Of a DNA stretch of 46,420 bases, positions 1-10,900 are shown piece by piece. The DNA is from an uncultured Gammaproteobacteria bacterium (GTDB lineage Bacteria > Pseudomonadota > Gammaproteobacteria > Pseudomonadales > Pseudohongiellaceae), in assembly GCA_913061515.1 (NCBI GenBank), contig CAJXSF010000021.1:1-46420 (forward strand), in the 5' to 3' direction. A program made the translations under genes and the position numbers. How positions within the stretch are numbered: the stretch's first letter is position 1; each line of letters begins with the position of its first letter. Under the pieces are notes generated by a model. That model had not been told where the DNA came from. It did no database searches and worked only from the letters and a program-made list of their open reading frames with translations.

Positions 1-95
1 TCTAGGGGTATTGGACTCTAAATCGCGCTGCTACTCAATTACGGGGTGACGTCGACTCTACAGCTCTATCGAATTATATTTGTTGGACTAACACA

Positions 96-1422
96 ATGAA
101 GATAACGCAACGTATTTTGCGCGTCTTAATTCAAGCGCGTACAACCGTTTTACTAACGACACTCTGCACCTCAACTGCGATGGCCCAAAGCAGCCTATCC
201 TTAAGCCTTGAGCAGGCCATCACTCAAACGATGGTGCATAATCCCGCATTGCAAACTCTGGGCTATGAGCTGCGCGCTCAGGATGGCCGCATCCTACAGG
301 CAGGCCTAAAACCACAACCTGTACTCAATGTCACGGTCGAGAATGCCCTTGGCACTGGTGTGGCACAGGCCTTTAGCCAAGCACAAGCCACCATCTCTAT
401 TGCATGGGTAGTAGAGGGAGACCTTCGACAAAGGCGCATTGATGTAGCGCGTATCGGCTCCGAAGTATTGGTTAATGAAGCACAGCGCAGCCGGCTAGAT
501 GCAGCCGCTCAGACAGCACGCTACTACACTCGCGCGTTAGAGCAGTTATTACACCGCGACATTGCCGATGCCGCATTAGCCCTTGCACAAGACGCTGTTG
601 AGGCAGTTCGCAACCGTGTCGAAGCGGGATTGACTAGTACATCTGAGCTTGCGCGTGCGCAGGCAGAGTTGGCTAAACGTGAACTTTTTCGAGAAGATGT
701 CGATCATGAAATCACCACGGCAAATCATCTACTTGCCGCACAATGGGGAGATTTGACACCACAATTCAATGAGCTTGAGGGAGCCCCACTTTCGCTGCCT
801 GACATAGAGCCTTTTGAAACACTGCTTTCCCGCTTAGGGCAAAACCCAGACCTTAGCCTTTACCTAACGCAAACACGACTGCGCGAGTCATCACTGCGTC
901 TTGAGCAAGCCCGCGCAAAAACACCTTGGAGTGTCAGCACTGGAGTCCGTCGCATTCAAGGTAGTGCCGATTTCGGTCTTGTAGCCGAGCTGAATATTCC
1001 ACTGAGTTTTGGCAATAAAAATCAAGGCAATATCATGTTTTGGCAATAAAAATCAAGGCAATATCACCCAAGCACGCGAGCGCCTCAGTCAAACGGCTGT
1101 CGAGCGAGAAGCAGTCATGATCGGGCTGCAGACACAACTATTAGCAATCTATCTGGATCTTGAGCACAGTTTACATCGTGCAAACACACTCAATCACTCA
1201 GTAATTCCACGTTATGAAGAAGCACTTGCGCAAATCCTACGTGCCTATGAATTAGGCAGTGCAAGTTATCTTGAGCGCTTGCAAGTGCAAGAAGAATTAC
1301 TCGCCGCACGCAGCGATTTGGCTGAGACCAGCATACAAGCCCACCTAGACATCATCGAAATTGAACGCATTACAGGCGTGCGCATTGCGCAGCTATCTCC
1401 TATTCAAAGAGGCACACCATGA
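96..1422 (+). pseudogene. czcC: CzcC-type outer membrane efflux factor, frameshifted
   Basis: This is a TolC/CzcC-family outer-membrane factor that would export metal ions with the CzcB and CzcA proteins encoded just downstream. The reading frame opens at 96 with a signal peptide ending near AMA (residues 28-30) and continues to a stop at 1047-1049. The rest of the family sequence (about 118 residues) continues in another frame from about 1066 to 1422. Removing the 31-base offset repeat at 1006-1066 joins the halves into a protein of about 431 residues, normal for CzcC. Both halves are rich in long helices with coiled-coil character, as expected of the periplasmic tunnel. The stop at 1420-1422 overlaps the czcB start (ATGA), so the operon is intact apart from the frameshift. 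It may be a real inactivating duplication or an assembly error. The family call is secure; the state of the gene is not. Confidence 0.85.
1006..1066 (+). repeat. 30-bp direct repeat, offset 31, inside czcC
   Basis: The 30 bases at 1006-1035 recur exactly at 1037-1066 with one extra base (T, 1036) between them. The offset of 31 is not a multiple of three, so it shifts the czcC frame and brings in the stop at 1047-1049. The protein family reads smoothly across the site if one copy plus the extra base is removed. Confidence 0.9.
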
Positions 1423-2666
1423 ACACGTTTACCTTATTCATCAGCACCGTTTCGTTAGCCTTGCTGCTTGGTGCCTGTGGTCCAGAGCCGCAAGACTCCA
1501 CTCTCACCGAGGACCATCACCAAGGCGACGACACCCTAACGCACGAAGAAGAGCGAGGTCCCCACAACGGCCGCCTCCTGCGCCAAGGAGATTTTACTGT
1601 GGAGCTTGCGATCATCGAAGGACAAGCGCCACAGTACCGAGCCTGGGTGAAAAAGGCCCAGCAAGCACTGCCCTCAACAGAAGTTGAACTGCGTGCCACA
1701 TTGACACGTTTGGGGAGTGTCGATGAAGTGGGTTTTACTGCGCAAGGGGACTATCTTGCTAGCGATATCACGATAAGTGAACCGCACTCTTTTGTCGTAG
1801 AGCTTCGCGCGAACTATCAAGGCGAAAGTTATCTATGGCAGTTTGAAAGCTTCGAAGGACGCACAGAAATAACTCCTGACATAGCTCAAACGCTCAACAT
1901 CGCGACCGAAGTTGCTGGCCCACAAACACTGGAATTGAGCACCCAAGTCTATGGCAGAGTGCTTGCAGACTCGCAACGTCTTAGTCATGTAAGTGCGCGA
2001 TTTGAAGGTCGAATTACAGATGTCAAAGCCAGTATCGGAGAATATGTGTCAGCTGGCTCCTCTTTAGCGACTATTGAAAGCAATCAAAGCCTCACTAACT
2101 ATGAGGTCACGGCTCCCATCAGCGGTATTATCCTTGAGCGCGATGCCGGCCCTGGAGAGCAAACAGGCAATCGCACCCTGTTCACAATCATGGACAACTC
2201 CCGCGTGTGGGTCGATCTTTCGGTCTTTCCCAAAGACTTACCCAATATCACAAGCGGTGCTGAAGTCACAATCTCCACTCCTCTGAGTCAAACACAATTG
2301 AGCGGCACTATTACGCGCTTTCTCCCGCAAGTAGACCTCAACCAAGCGGTTACAGCGCGAGTTCATCTGGACAACCCGCAAGGGACTTTGCTGCCTGGAG
2401 CTTGGGTAGAGGCCTCGATCAAAATTGCCGATATACAAGTGCCTTTAGCTGTTCGTCGAGAAGCACTACAAAGCTTTCGAGATTTTACAGTGGTCTATGC
2501 CAAGTTTGGCAAACAATACGAAGTGCGCATGCTCGAGCTCGGTAGACAATCAGCCGATTGGGTCGAAGTGCTTTCTGGGCTCTCCCCTGGCACCACCTAT
2601 GTTACTCAAAACAGTTATGTCCTCAAAGCCGACGTTGAAAAAGACGGCGCAACCCATGACCATTAA
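1419..2666 (+). CDS. czcB: CzcB-type periplasmic adaptor (membrane fusion protein), lipoprotein
   Basis: This is the periplasmic adaptor of a heavy-metal efflux RND pump, linking the inner-membrane CzcA to the outer-membrane CzcC. The 415-residue protein begins with a lipoprotein signal whose lipobox LGAC places the lipidated cysteine at residue 20. An acidic, His-rich stretch follows (HH, H and H within about residues 33-50), then the GPHNGRLL motif typical of metal-type adaptors, a barrel-sandwich (lipoyl-like) region around residues 165-245, and beta-barrel and membrane-proximal domains. The C-terminus ends in HDH. The His clusters suggest binding of a divalent metal such as Zn, Co, Cd or Ni; the exact ion cannot be read. 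The start overlaps the czcC stop by the ATGA arrangement, and czcA begins 9 bases after this gene. Confidence 0.9.
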   Translation: MNTFTLFISTVSLALLLGACGPEPQDSTLTEDHHQGDDTLTHEEERGPHNGRLLRQGDFTVELAIIEGQAPQYRAWVKKAQQALPSTEVELRATLTRLGSVDEVGFTAQGDYLASDITISEPHSFVVELRANYQGESYLWQFESFEGRTEITPDIAQTLNIATEVAGPQTLELSTQVYGRVLADSQRLSHVSARFEGRITDVKASIGEYVSAGSSLATIESNQSLTNYEVTAPISGIILERDAGPGEQTGNRTLFTIMDNSRVWVDLSVFPKDLPNITSGAEVTISTPLSQTQLSGTITRFLPQVDLNQAVTARVHLDNPQGTLLPGAWVEASIKIADIQVPLAVRREALQSFRDFTVVYAKFGKQYEVRMLELGRQSADWVEVLSGLSPGTTYVTQNSYVLKADVEKDGATHDH

Positions 2667-5807
<3,141 letters not shown>

Positions 5808-5811
5808 AAAT

Positions 5812-5834
5812 ATGCGCACTCATACTGTGCGCAT
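5812..5834. promoter_or_regulatory. NtrC-like palindrome upstream of the first sigma-54 promoter
   Basis: A perfect inverted repeat with 8-bp arms (ATGCGCAC and GTGCGCAT, 7-base centre) begins 4 bases after the czcA stop. It contains GCAC-N7-GTGC, the spacing of NtrC enhancer sites. Its centre lies about 127 bp upstream of the sigma-54 -24 element at 5950 and about 150 bp upstream of the expected start. No U tract follows, so it is a poor Rho-independent terminator, although it could still act as a 3' end for czcA. Confidence 0.5.
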
Positions 5835-5948
5835 CAACCTTTCTGCGCTGCACAATGGCGCAGGTTAAATTTCTCATAGAAACTCGGATTTTTGCTCTCA
5901 GCTATCTAAGCTACTGATTTAATGGCGCTTTAAAATTTTTTACAAAAC

Positions 5949-5964
5949 TGGCACGGGTCTTGAA
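5949..5964 (+). promoter_or_regulatory. Sigma-54 (-24/-12) promoter for the porin-nasTS unit
   Basis: TGGCACG (-24) is followed after 4 bases by TTGAA (-12), with 10 bases between the GG at 5950-5951 and the G at 5962. The -24 half is a perfect consensus; the -12 half has A where C is usual (TTGCA). Transcription should start near 5974-5976, just before the leader hairpins. Confidence 0.65.
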
Positions 5965-6004
5965 AGGTATCAAGTGTAGTACTCTCCAGTATCACTTTTA
6001 AAAT

Positions 6005-6020
6005 CGGGCAACGATGCCTG
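6005..6020 (+). promoter_or_regulatory. ANTAR-type antiterminator hairpin, leader 1
   Basis: Stem CGGGC/GCCTG (one G-U pair) closes a six-base loop AACGAT with A at position 1 and G at position 4, the signature of RNA hairpins bound by ANTAR-domain antiterminators such as NasR/NasT. Its 3' arm is the 5' arm of the terminator at 6016-6052, so the two structures exclude each other. An upstream hairpin (about 5974-5995, C/U-rich loop) precedes it. Confidence 0.75.
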
Positions 6021-6052
6021 CATTCCCCTTAGTGGAATGCAGGCTTTTTTTT
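6016..6052 (+). terminator. Regulated Rho-independent terminator, leader 1
   Basis: A perfect 11-bp stem (6016-6026 with 6034-6044, 7-base loop) is followed by eight T residues. It lies in the 5' leader, 36 bases before the porin start, so it must be overcome for the porin and nasTS to be expressed. Confidence 0.88.
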
Positions 6053-6088
6053 GTGCCAAATTTTTAGTTAAGCCTTTCGGAGCACACC

Positions 6089-7327
6089 ATGAATCTGCAT
6101 TGCATTTGTATTCCCTTAAGCATTAAGCGCACTTTTCTGATCGCTAGTTGCATACCATTTTTCACCTTAAGTGCGTCTCTGCGTGCAGAAGGTCTTGGGG
6201 ACAACATCGCTACGATGGTCTCCGAAGGCAGTGCTCATATTGCGCTACGTTATCGCATGGAAGAGGTGCAGCAAGACAACCTGCTGCAAGATGCAACAGC
6301 CTCTACTTTACGAGCAAGGCTGAGTTTGCACAGTGCGACACTAAATCGCTTTTCTCTCTCTTTGGAAGCCGACTCCATCATGACCATTGGCGCCGATGAC
6401 TATGACTCGTTTGCCTTGGATCGCTATCGCGGCACTCACTCTGTCATTGCGGACCCCGTCGGTTCAGAAATTAATATTGCCTCGATTGCCTACAAAGCTT
6501 CCGAGAACAGCACAGCGACTTTTGGTCGGCAACGGCTTAACCACGATCAACAGCGATTTCTAGGAAGCGTCGGTTGGCGTCAGAACGAGCAAACCATGGA
6601 TGCCTTTAGCCTGCAACAAACTCTAGGGGATGTTGCGCTCGATTACAGTTATATCTGGAATGTAAACCGAGTTTTCGCAGGCTCTAAAGAGAGCGCGCAG
6701 GCCTCTGATCTAGATAGTCGCTCACACGCCTTACTGTTGACCAAGTCTCTGGATTGGGGAAGCCTTAGCGGCTTTGTGTATGCATTGGATTTTGATAACG
6801 CGAACGCTGCCTCTTCCTTAAGTTATGGGCTTACTTATACTGGCAATATTTCGGCTCTTAAGTTATATGCCAGTTATGCTCGGCAAAGCGATTATGGCGA
6901 CAACCCCATCGACTATTCCAGCGATTATTATATTGTCGAAGGTAGCAGCGCTATTGGCGCCATCAAGGTCTTACTCGGAGTCGAGAGTCTGGGCAGCGAC
7001 AATGGCCGCGCCGCTTTTACAACCCCCCTTGCCACACTGCATCGCTATCAAGGTTTCGCCGACATTTTTCTCAATACCCCAAGCGATGGTTTAGAAGATC
7101 GTTATATCACCTTTAGCTCCACCATCAATCAGCTAGGTGTCTCAGCAAGTTTTCATGAGTTTGAAGCAGAACGTGGAGGCTTGAACTACGGCTCTGAATG
7201 GAATGTGCAACTGAATTATCCCTTCAACCCCCATATCAATGTGCAAGCCAAATATGCCAGCTATCAACGCGATCAGCTCGCCGTGGATACCGATAAACTG
7301 TGGCTTAGCCTAAACATGGCATTCTAA
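6089..7327 (+). CDS. Outer-membrane beta-barrel (alginate-export-like), candidate nitrate/nitrite porin
   Basis: The 412-residue protein has a signal peptide (cleavage near residues 32-34, after LRA or so), then alternating amphipathic beta strands through to a C-terminal aromatic residue (LSLNMAF), as in outer-membrane barrels. It resembles the alginate_exp family, whose members are not all alginate exporters. GGAG at 6079-6082 sets the ATG at 6089. It lies behind a sigma-54 promoter and a NasT-type leader, and no terminator separates it from nasT 47 bases downstream. That context argues for a channel for nitrate or nitrite across the outer membrane rather than a role in alginate. The barrel call is strong; the substrate is inference from position alone. 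Confidence 0.75.
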   Translation: MNLHCICIPLSIKRTFLIASCIPFFTLSASLRAEGLGDNIATMVSEGSAHIALRYRMEEVQQDNLLQDATASTLRARLSLHSATLNRFSLSLEADSIMTIGADDYDSFALDRYRGTHSVIADPVGSEINIASIAYKASENSTATFGRQRLNHDQQRFLGSVGWRQNEQTMDAFSLQQTLGDVALDYSYIWNVNRVFAGSKESAQASDLDSRSHALLLTKSLDWGSLSGFVYALDFDNANAASSLSYGLTYTGNISALKLYASYARQSDYGDNPIDYSSDYYIVEGSSAIGAIKVLLGVESLGSDNGRAAFTTPLATLHRYQGFADIFLNTPSDGLEDRYITFSSTINQLGVSASFHEFEAERGGLNYGSEWNVQLNYPFNPHINVQAKYASYQRDQLAVDTDKLWLSLNMAF

Positions 7328-7374
7328 TTGCTGACCTTGCCTTTGCCACGATGGCTTAAAAAGGATCACCAGTT

Positions 7375-7983
7375 TTGAAAGTAGACAAACCAAGTGCCCC
7401 CATTCGCGTCATGCTCGTCGATGACCACTGCGAGCGCGCCCAATTAGTTGAAGACGGCCTACTGAGTGCGGGCTTCGAGGTTATCTCTGTCATCACTTCG
7501 GCAGCAGGCCTGCTCTTTCAGATAGAACAGCATCGCCCAGATGTCGTGATTATCGATCTGCAATCACCCGATCGTGACGTCTTGGAAAGCCTTGCGATCG
7601 TTAATCAACATAACCCAACAGCGATGGTGATGTTTGGCCAAGAAGACGACCCAGACTATATTCGCCACGCCGTGTCTGCGGGCATCAGTACCTATCTTAC
7701 CGATGGCATCAACCCCACTAGGGTGCGGCCGATCATCGAAGTTGCCATGGCGCAATTCCGCTCGTTTCAGGGGCTACGCGAAGAACTCGATACGGCGCGA
7801 GCACAACTTCAATCACGCTCATTAGTTGAGAAAGCGAAGTCTCTACTAATGAAACAGAAAAACCTCAACGAGAACGAAGCTCATCAGTTACTGACCAAGC
7901 TAGCTATGGACAATAACCAACGTTTAGGGGATGTGGCCCATACTGTCGTTACTACCCTCTCAGCCTTCGAAACTAGGAAATAA
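7375..7983 (+). CDS. nasT: NasT, ANTAR-domain transcription antiterminator
   Basis: NasT binds leader RNA and lets polymerase pass the terminators of nitrate assimilation genes when nitrate frees it from NasS. The 202-residue protein has an N-terminal receiver-like domain (acidic pair D16-D17, conserved D61 in IIDLQSP) and a C-terminal ANTAR helical domain (about residues 135-198), with the characteristic KAKSLLM and LGDVA motifs. The start is TTG at 7375, supported by AAGGA at 7361-7365; the first ATG (7410) would cut into the receiver domain. nasS follows after 2 bases. The two RNA leaders with ANTAR hexaloops at 6005 and 9431 are its likely targets, including its own transcript. Confidence 0.9.
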   Translation: MKVDKPSAPIRVMLVDDHCERAQLVEDGLLSAGFEVISVITSAAGLLFQIEQHRPDVVIIDLQSPDRDVLESLAIVNQHNPTAMVMFGQEDDPDYIRHAVSAGISTYLTDGINPTRVRPIIEVAMAQFRSFQGLREELDTARAQLQSRSLVEKAKSLLMKQKNLNENEAHQLLTKLAMDNNQRLGDVAHTVVTTLSAFETRK

Positions 7984-7985
7984 AC

Positions 7986-9173
7986 ATGCCTGCATCTAGC
8001 CGCCTTGCGCCCCCAGAAATCGATAATATCTCTGTCGGATATATGCGCCTAACCGATGCGGCGCCGCTAATCCTTGCCAAAGAAGCCGGACTATTTAAAC
8101 GCTATGGCCTCGATGTAACGTTGTGCCGCGAAGTCTCTTGGGCAAATCTACGGGATAAATTAGTCGTTGGCCTACTTGATGCCGCGCAGCTTCTAGCCCC
8201 CTTGCCTATGACCACTGCATTGGGGGCAGGTGGCATGCGTGGGCAGCTGTTAAGCGGTTTAGCCTTAGGCTTAAACGGTAACGCAATTACGTTATCTAAC
8301 CGGCTATGGCACAGCTTCAGTGATGAAGGTAAATCCAGGCTTACGCCGCTGGCACGGGCACAACAACTCAAAGCCTTGCTAAAAGAAACCGCTGAACCAA
8401 TCACTTTGGCCACCGTACACGCTTTCTCTATGCACACATTTTTACTGAGGTTATGGCTACAAGCTGGGGGTATCGATATAGATAAAGACATTCATCTCAT
8501 CGTGCTTCCCCCAGAACAGATGTGCGACAGCCTCGCCCGGGGCGTCATCGATGGTTTCTGTGTTGGCGAACCATGGAGCACCGTGGCGGTAGAGCAAGGC
8601 ATTGGTAGTGTTGTAGCGAGCGGCTATGAGATATGGAACAACGCACCGGAGAAAGTCTTAGGAGTTACACAGCAATGGCATGATGCCCACCCGGCAACCC
8701 ACCTGCGCTTGCGGTTAGCAATCATGGAAGCCTGTCAGTTACTGCAATCGGCTGACCAACGCAAAGCTATCGCTATGACGATGAGTCAAGCAGAATACTT
8801 AAATCTGCCTAGTCGTTACATCCTCCCCTCGCTTACTGGCAGCTACCGCTATACAAAGGGCGGCGATGCAGTCTCTGTTCCCGATTTTCATGTATTTTGG
8901 AAATACCAAGCAGGGTTTCCATGGCGCTCACAGGCGCAGTGGATACTTACACAAACTAGCAAGATGCTGGGCAAGGATATCTGTGCTGAACAAGCGCAGA
9001 GCCTTATACAACAGTGCTGGCGACCCGATCTATACCGCGAAGCGGCAAGACTATTAGATGCCCCCTGCCCGAGCAGAGACTACAAACCCGAGAATACCCA
9101 CGAGCATGAGTGGCTGATGGACAATAGTATTGAACTCGGTGCGGACAAGCTTATCCAATCTACTGAAGGATAA
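7986..9173 (+). CDS. nasS: NasS, cytoplasmic nitrate sensor
   Basis: NasS is a member of the NrtA/CmpA substrate-binding family that stays in the cytoplasm, binds nitrate or nitrite, and holds NasT inactive when these are absent. The 395-residue sequence has no signal peptide: it begins with a short polar stretch and goes straight into the fold (GYMRLTDAAPL). It keeps family marks shared with the nrtA product downstream, including GEPW in the second lobe and the YEIWNN segment. It is translationally close to nasT (2-base gap), and AGGAA at the end of nasT probably serves as its ribosome site. The downstream region carries a separate promoter, so nasS ends the first unit. Confidence 0.88.
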   Translation: MPASSRLAPPEIDNISVGYMRLTDAAPLILAKEAGLFKRYGLDVTLCREVSWANLRDKLVVGLLDAAQLLAPLPMTTALGAGGMRGQLLSGLALGLNGNAITLSNRLWHSFSDEGKSRLTPLARAQQLKALLKETAEPITLATVHAFSMHTFLLRLWLQAGGIDIDKDIHLIVLPPEQMCDSLARGVIDGFCVGEPWSTVAVEQGIGSVVASGYEIWNNAPEKVLGVTQQWHDAHPATHLRLRLAIMEACQLLQSADQRKAIAMTMSQAEYLNLPSRYILPSLTGSYRYTKGGDAVSVPDFHVFWKYQAGFPWRSQAQWILTQTSKMLGKDICAEQAQSLIQQCWRPDLYREAARLLDAPCPSRDYKPENTHEHEWLMDNSIELGADKLIQSTEG

Positions 9174-9184
9174 CGGACACGAGT

Positions 9185-9201
9185 CGCACCGCAATGGTGC
9201 G
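9185..9201. promoter_or_regulatory. NtrC enhancer site upstream of nrtA
   Basis: The 17-bp palindrome has arms CGCACC and GGTGCG around GCAAT, matching the NtrC form GCACC-N5-GGTGC exactly. It is centred about 148 bp upstream of the -24 GG at 9341 and about 173 bp before the expected start, a normal enhancer distance. It is followed by CTTTTG and could also be a weak terminator for nasS, but the exact NtrC match is the better explanation. Confidence 0.7.
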
Positions 9202-9339
9202 CTTTTGTTCAGGCACGCCCCAAAACAATCCGCAAAATCCTTACACGAAGCGCTTCTTTGGCAAAGAAGTCGCAATATTTTGAACCGCAATACGCACAGG
9301 CATGCAATTTCATAGGCTTTCAGCCTTACGATTAAAAAC

Positions 9340-9355
9340 TGGCATAGCCTGTGCA
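9340..9355 (+). promoter_or_regulatory. Sigma-54 promoter of the nrt-nir-nas operon
   Basis: TGGCATA, 4 bases, then GTGCA gives GG and GC separated by exactly 10 bases (9341-9342 and 9353-9354). This fits a -24/-12 promoter with start near 9366. An NtrC-type site lies upstream and an antitermination leader lies downstream. Confidence 0.78.
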
Positions 9356-9430
9356 TTATCTAAACTATGAATAAGTTTCCTCTAAACTTGTTCCACGCGA
9401 ATCTGAACTCTCCCCCCGATCAGGATTCGC

Positions 9431-9446
9431 TGGGTAATGTAGCCCA
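9431..9446 (+). promoter_or_regulatory. ANTAR-type antiterminator hairpin, leader 2
   Basis: TGGGT pairs with GCCCA (one U-G pair) around a six-base loop AATGTA, with A at position 1 and G at position 4, the ANTAR-binding pattern. The 3' arm is the first part of the terminator stem at 9442, so binding by NasT would block termination. Upstream in the leader are a 10-bp hairpin (9369-9393, loop CCTCT) and a second stem joining 9397-9403 with 9424-9430. Confidence 0.75.
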
Positions 9447-9480
9447 CGCAGTTGCTTAGCAACTACGTGGGCTTTTTTTT
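9442..9480 (+). terminator. Regulated Rho-independent terminator, leader 2
   Basis: A long stem (9442-9455 with 9459-9472, one internal C/A mismatch) is followed by eight T residues, 32 bases before the nrtA start. Its base overlaps the hexaloop hairpin at 9431-9446, giving a two-state switch. Confidence 0.88.
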
Positions 9481-9511
9481 GGCCAAAAGGTTTGTAATTA
9501 AGGAGTGCATT

Positions 9512-10900
9512 ATGTCTAAGAAGCAGGGTTTTTCACATAGGTTTGCAGCGTCGTCGTTTACGCAAACGCTTACTCGCACACTAAGTGCCCTAATCACCTC
9601 TTCACTTTGCGCCCAAGCTATCGCAGACGTAGGGTTCGCCGAGAAGGACGAACTTACCTTCGGCTTTATTAAATTAACAGACATGGCCCCTCTAGCTATT
9701 GCCTATGAAAAAGGCTTTTTCGAAGATGAGGGGCTATACGTCACCTTAGAGGCTCAGGCGAATTGGAAGGTCTTGTTAGACGGTGTAATCGATGGCCAGC
9801 TCGATGGCGCCCATATGCTGGCCGGCCAACCGATTGCGGCAACTATAGGCTATGGCACACAAGCTCATATTGTGACCCCGCTAAGCATGGACTTGAATGG
9901 CAATGGCATCACCGTCTCCAACAGCGTTTGGGAACAAATGCGAGAACACATACCGATGCAAGACGGCAAGCCGGTACATCCTATCTCTGCCGCAGCCCTG
10001 AAGCCAGTTGTTGAGGACTATGCCGCTCGCGGTGAAGCGTTCAATATGGGCATGGTATTTCCCGTATCGACACATAACTACGAACTAAGATATTGGTTAG
10101 CTGCCGGCGGCATTCATCCTGGCTTCTATATGCCGGAGCGTGGTGACAATTCCGGAATGTTTGAGGCACAAGTACAACTGTCAGTCACACCTCCACCGCA
10201 AATGCCTGCCACGCTCGAAGCAGGCACAATTCTAGGCTATAGCGTAGGCGAGCCATGGAACCAACAAGCCATTTTCAAAGGCATCGGCGTTCCCGTCATC
10301 ACCGACTATGAGATCTGGAAGAATAACCCTGAGAAAGTGTTTGGGATGACCAAGGAGTTCACCACCGAATATCCCAACACTAGTATTCGCATCGTTAAAG
10401 CTTTGCTGCGTGCAGGCCAGTGGTTGGATGCCAACGACAATGGCAATCGCGAAGAGGCTGCGCGAATACTGTCACGTGGCGAATACGTTGGCGCTGATTA
10501 TGAGGTCATCGCCAACTCTATGACCGGCACCTTCGAATACGAAAAAGGGGATACGCGGGATGTCCCAGACTTCAATGTGTTCTTCCGTCACTTCGCTACC
10601 TACCCCTATTACTCAGACGCCATTTGGTATCTCACCCAAATGCGACGTTGGGGGCAAATCTCCGAATCTAAGCCCGACACCTGGTATATCGAACAGGCAA
10701 AGAAAATTTATCAACCTGAGATCTACGAAGCTGCCGCAAAAGCCCTGATCGAAGAGGGCACGATGATGGCATCAGATTTCCCCGAGTTTGCAACAGAGAC
10801 AGGATTTCGACCAGCGACAGACGAGTTTCTCGATGCCGTTCTTTACGACGGCGCACAACCTAACGCCTATCTACAACGCTTGGAGATTGGCCTGCAATGA
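9512..10900 (+). CDS. nrtA: NrtA, periplasmic nitrate-binding protein of ABC importer
   Basis: NrtA captures nitrate (and often nitrite) in the periplasm and delivers it to the NrtBD transporter. The start is ATG at 9512, supported by AGGAG at 9501-9505; a longer frame from TTG at 9452 begins inside the terminator hairpin and is not credible. The resulting 462-residue protein has a basic N-terminus and a signal peptide ending near AIA (about residues 36-39). It carries the NrtA/NasS family fold, with [11 protein letters not shown] in the first lobe, NGNGITVSN, and GEPW in the second. It is the first gene of the nitrate operon and overlaps nrtB by 4 bases. Confidence 0.92.
   Translation: MSKKQGFSHRFAASSFTQTLTRTLSALITSSLCAQAIADVGFAEKDELTFGFIKLTDMAPLAIAYEKGFFEDEGLYVTLEAQANWKVLLDGVIDGQLDGAHMLAGQPIAATIGYGTQAHIVTPLSMDLNGNGITVSNSVWEQMREHIPMQDGKPVHPISAAALKPVVEDYAARGEAFNMGMVFPVSTHNYELRYWLAAGGIHPGFYMPERGDNSGMFEAQVQLSVTPPPQMPATLEAGTILGYSVGEPWNQQAIFKGIGVPVITDYEIWKNNPEKVFGMTKEFTTEYPNTSIRIVKALLRAGQWLDANDNGNREEAARILSRGEYVGADYEVIANSMTGTFEYEKGDTRDVPDFNVFFRHFATYPYYSDAIWYLTQMRRWGQISESKPDTWYIEQAKKIYQPEIYEAAAKALIEEGTMMASDFPEFATETGFRPATDEFLDAVLYDGAQPNAYLQRLEIGLQ

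Noticed and set aside
1..95. Promoter or metal-regulator operator before czcC
   Set aside because: I see no convincing -35/-10 pair, palindrome or ribosome site in these 95 bases.
1361..1687. Arg/Pro-rich open frame across the czcC-czcB junction
   Set aside because: Out-of-frame shadow of two real genes.
9185..9208. Rho-independent terminator after nasS
   Set aside because: The stem is only 6 bp and the T run is short (CTTTTG); the palindrome is a much better NtrC site, though a minor terminator role is not excluded.
9452..9511. Upstream TTG start for nrtA
   Set aside because: It lies inside the terminator hairpin and has no ribosome site; ATG 9512 with AGGAG gives a proper signal peptide.
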